Source of the DNA: Kordiimonadaceae bacterium
GTDB taxonomy: Bacteria > Pseudomonadota > Alphaproteobacteria > Sphingomonadales > Emcibacteraceae
DNA: 6,326 nt
Assembly (NCBI GenBank): GCA_018699075.1
Contig: JABIPV010000037.1
Coordinates: 1-6,326, forward strand
Reading direction: 5' to 3'
Shown: piece by piece, positions 1-5,754 of the stretch
Layout of the letters: each line of letters starts with the position of its first letter
Numbering within the stretch: position 1 is the first letter of the stretch
Notes under the pieces: generated by a model
What the model saw: only the letters and a program-made list of their open reading frames with translations
Told to the model about the DNA's origin: nothing
Databases searched by the model: none
Position numbers and translations under genes: made by a program

Positions 1-120
1 CTTACATATTTACATTTATAAAAACATAATTAAAATGGGAACACCATTAAAATCATATAAATATGATGCCTATTCATTGAAAATAGACAATTTAAAAAAT
101 TAAATTTTCAGGAGGATCTA
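1..120 (+). promoter_or_regulatory. AT-rich leader of the sugar dehydrogenase homologue, with strong SD
   Basis: This stretch is very AT-rich and holds no gene. The only clear signal is a strong Shine-Dalgarno sequence, AGGAGG at 110-115, five bases before the ATG at 121. A TATGAT -10-like hexamer lies at 62-67 without a convincing -35. A TTGAAA at 77-82 pairs at 17 bases with a weak TTAAAT at 100-105, but that promoter would start transcription almost on the SD, so it is doubtful. A short inverted repeat (AATGG 34-38, CCATT 44-48) is probably chance. Confidence 0.35.
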
Positions 121-1398
121 ATGTTTAAAATATTTACTGCCACTACACTTATATCTTTATCCATGTTAGCTTCAAGCTCAGCGCAAGTTGTCTTTCCCGG
201 AGATCAGCCACCAACGCCGGCTTTTCCAAGCCAAACGAGAGCACCGATTGCAGACCAAAGTGCCGACACTGAGTTAACAGTGTTAAAGGATGATTTATTT
301 TTACCTTGGGGAATTGCCCCACTGCCAAGTGGTAATATTTTAATGTCTGAAATGACGGGACGACTAAGTCATGTGAGTGCTGATGGTACGGTTATGACCA
401 GAGTGGAAGGCATTCCAGCGGTTCGTGGATATTGGTTCATGGGCTTAATGGATATTGTTCTTCATCCTGATTTTGAAAATAACCGCTTGGTATACTTTAG
501 CTACTTTGCACCGCCTGAAGGCGAAGAAGGTAATGGCATTCATGGTCCTACAAAAGAATGGGCGGACGCATTTTTAGCAACGACAGCCAAACATGATGAG
601 TGGAAAGTTAAAGATAATGACTTTAAAGCCGCAAACCCGTTTGACAGACGCTATATTGGCCGTGGCAAGCTTTCTGAAGATGAAAAAAGCATTGAAAATT
701 TCGAAAACATTTTTGAAGCAGGTGGTCGTCGTATGACATTTGGCGCTGATGGAAAACTTTGGGTTACCACTTGGGGCAGCGGTGGCGATTCACAAGATCC
801 ACAAACCTTAGGCAGCAAAATGCTACGCCTTAATGACGATGGTACCATTCCGGAAGATAATCCATTCTATGGTAGCGATAAAGGTCACGATGCGGTTTAC
901 GCCATGGGCTTTCGCGATCCGTCAGGAACTGCTCTTAATCCTGAAACAGGAAAAGTATGGACCATTGAACACGGTCCATATGGCGGCGATGAAATTAATG
1001 AAATGCGCCCGGGTGCTAACTACGGCTGGCCCGTAATTACATATGGTAGACAGCATAGCGAAGGCCATCCACCATATGGCGATGGTATTAGCCAAAAAGA
1101 AGGAATGGAACAACCGCTGTATTTTTGGAACCCAAATATCGCCCCTTCGTCCATTATGTTTTACACTGGCGATCTTTTTCCACAGTGGAAAGGTGATCTT
1201 TTTGCCACAACACTTAGAACGCACCATATTTCTCGGCTAGAGCTTTCTGGAAACAAAGTTGTCGCAGAAGAACGCTTGATCGGACATTTTGGTGAAAGAC
1301 TACGTACACTCAAACAAGGATTTAATGGCGCACTTTATGCTGTGACAGACTCACGTACCAATGGCCAGCTAATCAAGATCACACCAAAGGCTAATTAA
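121..1398 (+). CDS. Exported PQQ-dependent aldose sugar dehydrogenase-fold protein (YliI/Asd-like), active site altered
   Basis: A 425-residue protein with a signal peptide: lysine at 3, hydrophobic core about 7-17, likely cleavage after SSA at 21. It should act in the periplasm. The rest follows the six-bladed beta-propeller of soluble PQQ-dependent glucose/aldose dehydrogenases. Landmarks are LPWGIAPLPSG (61-71), GLMDIVLHPDF (108-118), GGR (201-203), LRLNDDGTIPEDNPF (235-249), GFRDPSG (263-269), EHGPYGGDEIN (283-293), NYGWP (300-304) and a C-terminal propeller repeat. Known members oxidise aldose sugars with PQQ and calcium. Compared from memory with E. coli YliI, the catalytic His before the GGR motif is Glu199 here, the conserved Gln before GLLD-type residues is Phe106, and about 45 extra residues occupy 131-180. 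Fold assignment is firm; sugar oxidation is uncertain. The gene starts at the ATG behind AGGAGG. No PQQ synthesis or electron-acceptor gene is nearby. Its stop overlaps that of the convergent phhB by four bases. Confidence 0.82.
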   Translation: MFKIFTATTLISLSMLASSSAQVVFPGDQPPTPAFPSQTRAPIADQSADTELTVLKDDLFLPWGIAPLPSGNILMSEMTGRLSHVSADGTVMTRVEGIPAVRGYWFMGLMDIVLHPDFENNRLVYFSYFAPPEGEEGNGIHGPTKEWADAFLATTAKHDEWKVKDNDFKAANPFDRRYIGRGKLSEDEKSIENFENIFEAGGRRMTFGADGKLWVTTWGSGGDSQDPQTLGSKMLRLNDDGTIPEDNPFYGSDKGHDAVYAMGFRDPSGTALNPETGKVWTIEHGPYGGDEINEMRPGANYGWPVITYGRQHSEGHPPYGDGISQKEGMEQPLYFWNPNIAPSSIMFYTGDLFPQWKGDLFATTLRTHHISRLELSGNKVVAEERLIGHFGERLRTLKQGFNGALYAVTDSRTNGQLIKITPKAN

Positions 1399-1676
1399 GA
1401 CGATACCTGATCTATAAAATTAGCAAGTTCCTGATCATAACTCGTGACGCCATTCGCGTCATGAGTGGTCAGGGTAACCTCGAGCTTATTATAAACATTA
1501 AACCATTCTGGATGATGATCCATATGATCTGCTTTTTCAGCTATTTTTGTCATCGCTTCAAAAGCCTGCTTAAAATCTTTAAATATTATCTTTTTAAATA
1601 TAGCTTCACGGCCATTCACCGCTGACCAACCTTCAAGTGAAGATAATAGTTTTTCCAACTCTATTTTTTTATACAT
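1395..1676 (-). CDS. phhB: Pterin-4a-carbinolamine dehydratase (PhhB/PCD/DCoH family)
   Basis: A 93-residue protein of normal length for the family, covering one complete domain. It dehydrates 4a-hydroxytetrahydropterin, made by aromatic amino acid hydroxylases, to quinonoid dihydropterin. The active-site signature is intact: DHHPEW at 53-58 gives His54 and His55, VYN follows at 61-63, and TTHD at 70-73 gives His72. These match the three catalytic histidines of the rat enzyme. It is the last gene of the phhA operon. Its SD, AAGGA at 1683-1687, overlaps the TAA of the SDR remnant upstream, with 6 bases to the ATG, so translation may be coupled. The convergent dehydrogenase gene ends inside its last codons. 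Cytosolic. Confidence 0.93.
   Translation of the reverse strand: MYKKIELEKLLSSLEGWSAVNGREAIFKKIIFKDFKQAFEAMTKIAEKADHMDHHPEWFNVYNKLEVTLTTHDANGVTSYDQELANFIDQVSS
1441..1465. other. Ten-base-pair hairpin inside the phhB 3' coding region
   Basis: The left arm at 1441-1450 ends in TGACGC and the right arm at 1456-1465 begins GCGTCA. They form ten pairs, one of them G-T, around a five-base loop (CATTC). It lies in the codons for the conserved THDANGVTS stretch of PhhB and about 45 bases past the stop of the convergent dehydrogenase gene. Neither strand has a T-run after it, so it is not a standard intrinsic terminator. It might still slow polymerase or protect a 3' end, or may simply reflect codon choice. 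Confidence 0.3.
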
Positions 1677-1685
1677 ATCAAATCC

Positions 1686-1832
1686 TTATAATCTTCCCGC
1701 CATTGGGATAAGCGCACCATTAATACCTGATGTTATATTTGAGGCTAAAAAGCCATTTATATCTTCCTTGCGTAGCCCCCTGCTTATGGCAACAACATTG
1801 GCACCCGTAATAATTACTATTTTATTTTTCAC
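1686..1832 (-). pseudogene. Collapsed short-chain dehydrogenase/reductase (SDR) remnant between phhA and phhB
   Basis: This 48-codon frame looks like an SDR gene with its middle removed. It starts at a GTG (1832-1830) preceded by GAGG eight bases upstream, and follows the phhA stop by 10 bases. Residues 1-11 (MKNKIVIITGA) match the first beta strand and start of the SDR TGxxxGxG motif. Residues 12-18 (NVVAISR) resemble the second strand, where SDRs often read GAxVVAISR. Residues 19-48 (with EDI, FLASN, INGALIPMAG) match the usual C-terminal pattern of EDIA, FLASD and ITGxxxxVDGG. The glycine-rich helix, Asn, Ser and the YxxxK catalytic motif are absent, so it cannot work as a normal SDR. The frame is still open, and its TAA overlaps the phhB SD, so it may persist as a translational bridge. 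By position the parent could have been a dihydropteridine reductase, but that is inference. A functional microprotein is less likely. Confidence 0.68.
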
Positions 1833-1842
1833 TTCACTATCC

Positions 1843-2766
1843 TCACACTGGCAGTGCGCCAGATGCATGACCCCCTCGGCAAACATATTCTTGTGACCCT
1901 CGGCTATATATATGATCCGTATCTAGTACCGCAGAGGGTGCATATTGAAAAGATGCGCCAATATTTTGATAAATATCATCAAACGGTCGTTCTTCCGTTT
2001 GTTTGAAAAGTTCCTCAAATCCATCAATGACAAAATAACTTTGTTGTAAATCATCAATTTTATAATCTGTACGCATCACACGATCTACATTCAAATGAAT
2101 ACGGTTAGGGGATTGCGCGTCAAGGGCAAATGCACTTTCTTCTACGGAAGATAATATTCCAGCACCATAAATACGCATACCTTTATCAGTATTAATAAGA
2201 CCGAATTCCACCGTGTACCAATATAAGGCACTTAATGCTTTTAAACGATTATATTGTAATGCTTTCCAACCAGCTTTGCCATATGCTTGCATATAATGTG
2301 CAAAATCAGGGTCCGTTAACATAGGCACATGCCCAAAAGCATCATGGAATACATCCGGCTCTTCAATATATTCAACTTGTTCTTTTGTGCGGATAAAGTT
2401 CCCTGCTGGAAACCTTTTATTGGCAAGATGATAAAAGAATACATGATCCGGAATTAACATCGGCACCGCAACAACACTCCATCCTGTAACAGATTGTAGT
2501 ATCTCATTGGTTTTTTGAAAATCCGGCACACCACCTTGATCAAAATTTAATAACTTCAATCCTTCAAAAAATTGATCGCAAGCACGATTAGGTAAAATAT
2601 CCATTTGACGTTTATAAAGAATATCCCAAACATTATGTTCCTCTGAAGTATAATTGCGCTGTAAATTTTCAAGCCAATCATCACTTAAACCAGCAGGTTT
2701 TTGTAGTTCGGCAGAATAAACCGAAGATGGAAAGCTCGGCAATTCAGAAAAATTAAACATGTTCAT
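1843..2766 (-). CDS. phhA: Phenylalanine 4-monooxygenase (phenylalanine 4-hydroxylase)
   Basis: A 307-residue, iron- and tetrahydropterin-dependent hydroxylase converting phenylalanine to tyrosine in the cytosol. It is the bacterial single-domain form, close to the roughly 300 residues of characterised examples and without the ACT regulatory domain of animal enzymes. The iron site is complete: PDVFHDAFGHVP gives His141 and His146, and the Glu of YTVEFGL is Glu187. Other family blocks are WDILYKRQ, GWSVVAVPMLIPDHVFF, FPAGNFIR and YGAGILSS. I chose the ATG at 2766 because AAGGA (2778-2774) lies seven bases before it. An in-frame TTG at 2772 is only one base from that SD and is unlikely. The gene heads a minus-strand operon with the SDR remnant and phhB, and is divergent from an Lrp/AsnC regulator. 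No convincing -10/-35 pair was found for it. Confidence 0.95.
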   Translation of the reverse strand: MNMFNFSELPSFPSSVYSAELQKPAGLSDDWLENLQRNYTSEEHNVWDILYKRQMDILPNRACDQFFEGLKLLNFDQGGVPDFQKTNEILQSVTGWSVVAVPMLIPDHVFFYHLANKRFPAGNFIRTKEQVEYIEEPDVFHDAFGHVPMLTDPDFAHYMQAYGKAGWKALQYNRLKALSALYWYTVEFGLINTDKGMRIYGAGILSSVEESAFALDAQSPNRIHLNVDRVMRTDYKIDDLQQSYFVIDGFEELFKQTEERPFDDIYQNIGASFQYAPSAVLDTDHIYSRGSQEYVCRGGHASGALPV

Positions 2767-2840
2767 TATCAATTCCTTTACATGACCTATATTATTCGTG
2801 CATTATGACCGTTATAATTGAAAAAAATGCCTTAAATTTT

Positions 2841-2850
2841 ATAAATTTAT
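2841..2850. repeat. AT palindrome in the phhA/regulator intergenic region
   Basis: ATAAATTTAT is a perfect ten-base palindrome. Its last base is the first base of the regulator's -35 hexamer, and it lies 75 bases upstream of the phhA start. AT-rich symmetric sites are typical targets of Lrp/AsnC proteins, but in such AT-rich DNA it may be chance. Confidence 0.25.
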
Positions 2851-2878
2851 TGAAATATTGATACATATGTTGCATAAT
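2850..2878 (+). promoter_or_regulatory. Sigma-70-type promoter of the Lrp/AsnC regulator
   Basis: TTGAAA at 2850-2855 and CATAAT at 2873-2878 each match the consensus at five of six positions and are separated by the ideal 17 bases. Transcription would start near 2885, giving a leader of about 17 bases before the ATG at 2902. One CATATG half-site (2864-2869) lies in the spacer, which suits repression by a bound regulator. Confidence 0.5.
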
Positions 2879-2903
2879 TTTTAATAGAAAAGAGCATATG
2901 TAT
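2861..2903. promoter_or_regulatory. Paired inverted half-sites, candidate operator for the Lrp/AsnC regulator
   Basis: ATACATATG at 2861-2869 and CATATGTAT at 2895-2903 are exact nine-base inverted copies. Their CATATG cores are 31 bases apart, about three helical turns, so both would face the same side of the DNA. One sits between the -35 and -10 of the regulator gene; the other covers its start codon. This suits autoregulation by a multimeric Lrp/AsnC protein, and possibly control of divergent phhA. Binding is inferred from geometry and position only. Confidence 0.42.
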
Positions 2904-3360
2904 GAAATTATCAAATATAGATAAAAAAATTTTACGGGGTCTACAATCGAAACCTAACCTTTCACAAACTGAGCAAGCTGATGAAACGGGAATGTCACGT
3001 TCTTCTTATTGGCGACATATTAAGGATATGGAAGACGCCGGGATCATATTAAATCGCCGTACAGAACTTAACCCCAACAAAATCGGCCTTAAAATTCGTG
3101 CCAGTTGCGTAATAAGCCTTAATAATCATAGCCTTGAGACCCGTGAGCGATTTGAAAAACATATTAAAAACATGAAAAATGTCCTTGAATGTTATGCCAC
3201 ATCCGGCGGCAAGGATTACATGCTAACGGTTGTTGCACGTGATATCGATGATTATTACGAGTTGATGAGTTCTAGCATTCTAGACAATCCTACCATAGAT
3301 TCTGCCCAAACTAGCTTCTTTATGAAGGAAATCAAAAAAACTCACGTGCTTCCACTGTAA
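2902..3360 (+). CDS. Lrp/AsnC-family transcriptional regulator, probable regulator of the phh operon
   Basis: A 152-residue protein with the standard two-part Lrp/AsnC layout and length. Residues about 4-50 are the N-terminal helix-turn-helix: NIDKKILRGLQ, then MSRSSYWRHIKDMEDAGII, which is the recognition-helix region. Residues about 65-150 are the effector-binding and oligomerisation (RAM) domain. It carries the family signature SGGKDYMLTV at 101-110, where the Gly and Asp of the GxxDY-type loop normally contact the amino acid effector. Such proteins bind DNA as dimers to octamers and respond to amino acids. Divergent placement next to phhA suggests it senses phenylalanine, tyrosine or a related compound, though the effector cannot be read from sequence. 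The SD is weak (AGAG at 2891-2894). An ATG at 2898 is out of frame. Confidence 0.88.
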   Translation: MKLSNIDKKILRGLQSKPNLSQTEQADETGMSRSSYWRHIKDMEDAGIILNRRTELNPNKIGLKIRASCVISLNNHSLETRERFEKHIKNMKNVLECYATSGGKDYMLTVVARDIDDYYELMSSSILDNPTIDSAQTSFFMKEIKKTHVLPL

Positions 3361-3367
3361 GTTATTA

Positions 3368-3389
3368 AACCTATGATGTAAAATAGGTT
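3368..3389 (+). other. Short hairpin after the Lrp/AsnC gene
   Basis: AACCTAT (3368-3374) pairs with ATAGGTT (3383-3389) around an eight-base loop, starting eight bases after the regulator's stop. No T-run follows directly; the nearest (3414-3422) is about 25 bases on. It may stabilise the 3' end or act as a weak terminator, but it is not a canonical one. Confidence 0.3.
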
Positions 3390-3431
3390 AAGTGTATATA
3401 AAATAAAGGATTGCTTTTTTTTCAGAACGAA

Positions 3432-3618
3432 TATAATCTAATTCTCGATTTTAGTTTTGTCCTTTTGAAGGGGTATACTTAAGAATTGATTGAAGCCTTT
3501 TGATAGGTATGACCTCTTTATTCTTAAAGTTCTTGATCTTCACTTTGCGCAACACTGATCTTGGTTGGTCGAAATAATCGGCGAATTGCAACAACATAAT
3601 TTCGAGGAATAAAGAATA
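3432..3618 (+). promoter_or_regulatory. Promoter candidate and long structured 5' leader of the cold-shock gene
   Basis: The 258 bases between the regulator and the cold-shock gene hold no convincing gene. A perfect TATAAT lies at 3432-3437, with only a poor TTGCTT at 3411-3416 (15-base spacing) as its -35. A second candidate is TATACT at 3474-3479. These predict leaders of about 175 or 130 bases, like the long leaders of known cspA-type messages. Near the start codon, TCGAAAT (3569-3575) can pair with ATTTCGA (3599-3605). That stem directly abuts and partly covers the SD (GAGGA, 3604-3608), so folding could affect ribosome access. This is a prediction by eye. Confidence 0.38.
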
Positions 3619-3825
3619 ATGGCTACTGGCACCGTTAAATGGTTTAACCCTAATAAAGGCTACGGATTTATTGAACCAGACGAAGGGGACAAAGATGTTT
3701 TTGTTCATATCTCTGCTGTTGAAAAAGCAGGCATCGACAGATTAAACGATGGACAAAAAGTAAGTTACGAAATTACAGAGAGCCGCGGCAAAGAAGCTGC
3801 TGACGATCTTAAACTCGCAGACTAA
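3619..3825 (+). CDS. Cold-shock domain protein (CspA family)
   Basis: A 68-residue protein that is a single cold-shock domain of usual length. It binds single-stranded RNA and DNA in the cytosol and typically acts as an RNA chaperone. Both nucleic-acid-binding motifs are present: RNP1-like KGYGFIEP at 13-20 and RNP2-like VFVHIS at 27-32, with the aromatic WF at 8-9. The SD is GAGGA at 3604-3608, ten bases before the ATG. The long leader and its own terminator indicate a monocistronic unit. Which csp paralogue this is, and whether cold induces it, cannot be decided here. Confidence 0.95.
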   Translation: MATGTVKWFNPNKGYGFIEPDEGDKDVFVHISAVEKAGIDRLNDGQKVSYEITESRGKEAADDLKLAD

Positions 3826-3852
3826 TACTTTCCTAAGTAATAATAAATTATT

Positions 3853-3880
3853 GCAAAAGCCGCGTTATCGCGACTTTTGC
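3853..3880 (+). terminator. Hairpin terminator of the cold-shock gene
   Basis: GCAAAAG (3853-3859) pairs with CTTTTGC (3874-3880), and CGCG (3861-3864) with CGCG (3869-3872). A single C/A mismatch separates the two stems, and the loop is TTAT. The structure starts 28 bases after the csp stop. The U-tract is short (GTTTATAT), so termination may be incomplete, but position and stem strength fit a terminator. Confidence 0.65.
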
Positions 3881-3979
3881 GTTTATATGCCTTATCAAAA
3901 ATTAAATGAAATCCCCCCCTTGTATTATCTAAAAACCTGCTTATTCTTTTAATTAGCATATTAATAAAAGGGTATCAAA

Positions 3980-4555
3980 ATGTCTAAAATTCTATTCTTC
4001 GCTGGTAGTGCACGCAAAAATTCTTTCAATAAAAAACTCGCAAAAGCAGCTTACAATATAGCCTCCAAAAAAGATATTGAAGCAACATTCATTGATTTAC
4101 GGGATTACCCAATGCCCCTCTATGATGGTGACCTAGAAGATGATATAGGGCTTCCAGAAAATGCCGCTAAATTAAAAACACTTTTTGCAGAGCAAGATGG
4201 TTTTTTCATCGCAACACCTGAATATAATAGCTCATTACCCCCTCTCCTGAAAAATACCATCGATTGGATATCACGACCAAACCCAAATACCCCAGATATG
4301 GCCGATCCATATAAAGGAAAAACAGCGGCAATTGCCGCCTCTTCACCTGGTGGACTAGGAGGGATGCGCGTACTTGTCCCCTTACGTATGTTGTTAGGTA
4401 ATATTGGTATCCATGTGATGCCAACACAAGTTTCCGTTAATTTCGTCAGTAAATCATTTGATGAGAACGGTAATTTAATTAATGAAAATCAGCTTGGTTT
4501 ATTACATGCAACAATAGACGAACTTATCCAAACAACTAACGCGCTCAAAACATAA
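3980..4555 (+). CDS. NAD(P)H-dependent FMN reductase-family flavoprotein
   Basis: A 191-residue cytosolic flavodoxin-like protein of the NADPH-dependent FMN reductase family, which includes azo-, chromate- and quinone-reducing enzymes such as ChrR/YieF. Residues 9-17 (GSARKNSFN) are the FMN phosphate-binding loop. Residues 80-87 (PEYNSSLP) and 90-96 (LKNTIDW) form the characteristic PEYN...LKNxxDW flavin-binding block. Residues 113-130 hold the third loop, with SSPGGLGGMR. Length is normal for the family. The SD AAGGG (3968-3972) lies seven bases before the ATG. The gene stands alone, converging on the kinase gene with 27 bases between stops. The substrate cannot be deduced; a role in quinone or FMN reduction is the general family expectation. 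Confidence 0.88.
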   Translation: MSKILFFAGSARKNSFNKKLAKAAYNIASKKDIEATFIDLRDYPMPLYDGDLEDDIGLPENAAKLKTLFAEQDGFFIATPEYNSSLPPLLKNTIDWISRPNPNTPDMADPYKGKTAAIAASSPGGLGGMRVLVPLRMLLGNIGIHVMPTQVSVNFVSKSFDENGNLINENQLGLLHATIDELIQTTNALKT

Positions 4556-4582
4556 GTGCGATAATATACACATAACAATATT

Positions 4583-5602
4583 CTATGCAGCTTTAAAGCC
4601 CCCTGCTTTTTTTGCAAAACTAGAAAGTGATGACATATCAATATCTTTAAGTCGGCGTAATGTTCGCAGTGCTGGAGCTTGTGTAATTAATAGATATTCT
4701 TTATGCTTTTCACTACTTGCTTTAATGGCCCTGTTTGATGAAATACAGACGCTCATAACAAGACGCATTGCGGCTAAATCGAATAACACTTCAAGCTCAT
4801 CTTCTGTAAGTGCAAACACTTGCGTATAACTACTAATCATAGCATTCGAAACATTATATAGATCATCAACATCCATAATTACGTAGCCTAACGAGATAGC
4901 AAGCTCGTTGACCTGTTTTGCATAAAGCATATCACCAAAATCAATCAGACCACTGATCTTATCGCCCTGGGCGACAACATTAAAATCATTGGCATCACTA
5001 TGAATGACGGCTGAGCGCATTGCTTTTAATCGAGGTGCAACTTTAGTCTCATAGCGATTATAAAAATATTTTATCAGTTCACGATTTTCATCATTTTCGA
5101 TATCGTCAATATATTGTTTGGTAAATAATGCATTATCCAAATTCCATAAAAATTCCGGTTGATGTGCTTGCGCATGATCAAAACCTATCATTGCCTTTGA
5201 AAACCGACCCAAAAAGCACCCTAAATCTTCATATAATGCAGTGCTTTTAGGAGCAGAGTTAAAAATATCGCCTTTTAAAAAACTAATTAATCGGATGCTA
5301 TGACCTAAATGGTCAAATATTTCAGCACCATTTGCCCCTTTTATCACCACAGGCACTGCAAGGTCTGGATCAAATTTAGCAATATGGTTTAATACAGCAT
5401 TCTGAAATTCTATGAATTTTTTGTTTTCAGCAATATTAGCAATTTTTAAAACATACTCGCCATCATCCGAAATAAGACGGGCATTTTGATCCCGCTCACT
5501 TACCAAGGCTTTAATGTCGCCTTCTCTATCAAAATATGTCTTTAGAATTTCACATAATTGATCATCAGTAAATGCCGGTGGCTTACTTTCGAATACTTCC
5601 AT
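4583..5602 (-). CDS. APH-fold small-molecule kinase, hydroxylysine-kinase-like
   Basis: A 339-residue protein of the aminoglycoside phosphotransferase (APH/choline kinase) superfamily. The N-lobe has SERDQN at 35-40, a nucleotide-loop motif typical of hydroxylysine-kinase-like members, and VLKIAN at 51-56 with the ATP-contacting Lys53. The C-lobe has the catalytic loop HSDANDFN at 201-208 (Asp203, Asn208) and the metal-binding IDFGD at 220-224 (Asp221). All key kinase residues are present, so it should be active. In many proteobacteria this domain is fused to a class III aminotransferase, often with a peptidase-like segment; here it ends after the kinase domain and no aminotransferase is in view. 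A hydroxylated amine or amino acid is a likelier substrate than an antibiotic, but this is unproven. The SD AAGG (5614-5611) lies seven bases before the ATG. Confidence 0.8.
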   Translation of the reverse strand: MEVFESKPPAFTDDQLCEILKTYFDREGDIKALVSERDQNARLISDDGEYVLKIANIAENKKFIEFQNAVLNHIAKFDPDLAVPVVIKGANGAEIFDHLGHSIRLISFLKGDIFNSAPKSTALYEDLGCFLGRFSKAMIGFDHAQAHQPEFLWNLDNALFTKQYIDDIENDENRELIKYFYNRYETKVAPRLKAMRSAVIHSDANDFNVVAQGDKISGLIDFGDMLYAKQVNELAISLGYVIMDVDDLYNVSNAMISSYTQVFALTEDELEVLFDLAAMRLVMSVCISSNRAIKASSEKHKEYLLITQAPALRTLRRLKDIDMSSLSSFAKKAGGFKAA

Positions 5603-5638
5603 AACTAAACCTTAATTGCTGTATTTATTTTTGCGCAC

Positions 5639-5667
5639 ACCATAACAGGCATTTCTTTCCCTGTAAA
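5639..5667 (-). promoter_or_regulatory. Candidate promoter of the APH-fold kinase gene
   Basis: On the minus strand TTTACA (5667-5662) and TATGGT (5644-5639) are 17 bases apart. The -10 is preceded by TG in the extended -10 position. Transcription would start near 5632, about 30 bases before the ATG. The -10 hexamer itself matches only four of six positions. Confidence 0.4.
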
Positions 5668-5754
5668 TTTGAAACATTCAATGAAGCAATTATTTTTTAC
5701 TTTGTTAACTTACTGTTTTATAAGCATAAAAAAATATTTCTTCTACAAAATAAA

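Noticed and set aside
2767..2772. A longer phhA beginning at TTG 2772.
   Set aside because: Only one base separates the SD from that TTG, while the ATG at 2766 has ideal seven-base spacing.
3509..3577. A 22-codon ATG frame in the cold-shock gene leader that could be a leader peptide.
   Set aside because: It has no usable SD, no recognisable regulatory composition, and the length is expected by chance. The leader is better explained as untranslated.
3625..3645. A TGGCAC in the csp coding start that resembles a sigma-54 -24 element.
   Set aside because: No GC follows at the required ten-base distance, and the bases encode conserved cold-shock domain residues.
3451..3708. An 85-codon minus-strand frame across the csp leader and gene start.
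   Set aside because: It is largely antisense to the csp gene and leader, its product resembles nothing, and no promoter or SD supports it.
4587..4613. GCAG and CTGC arms followed by seven Ts, a possible terminator for the FMN reductase gene.
   Set aside because: The stem is only four pairs with a twelve-base loop, and the T-run encodes lysines near the end of the convergent kinase gene, so the sequence is explained by coding.
4583..5602. An antibiotic (aminoglycoside) resistance kinase.
   Set aside because: The SERDQN motif and overall pattern point to the hydroxylysine-kinase-like branch, and there is no mobile or resistance context.
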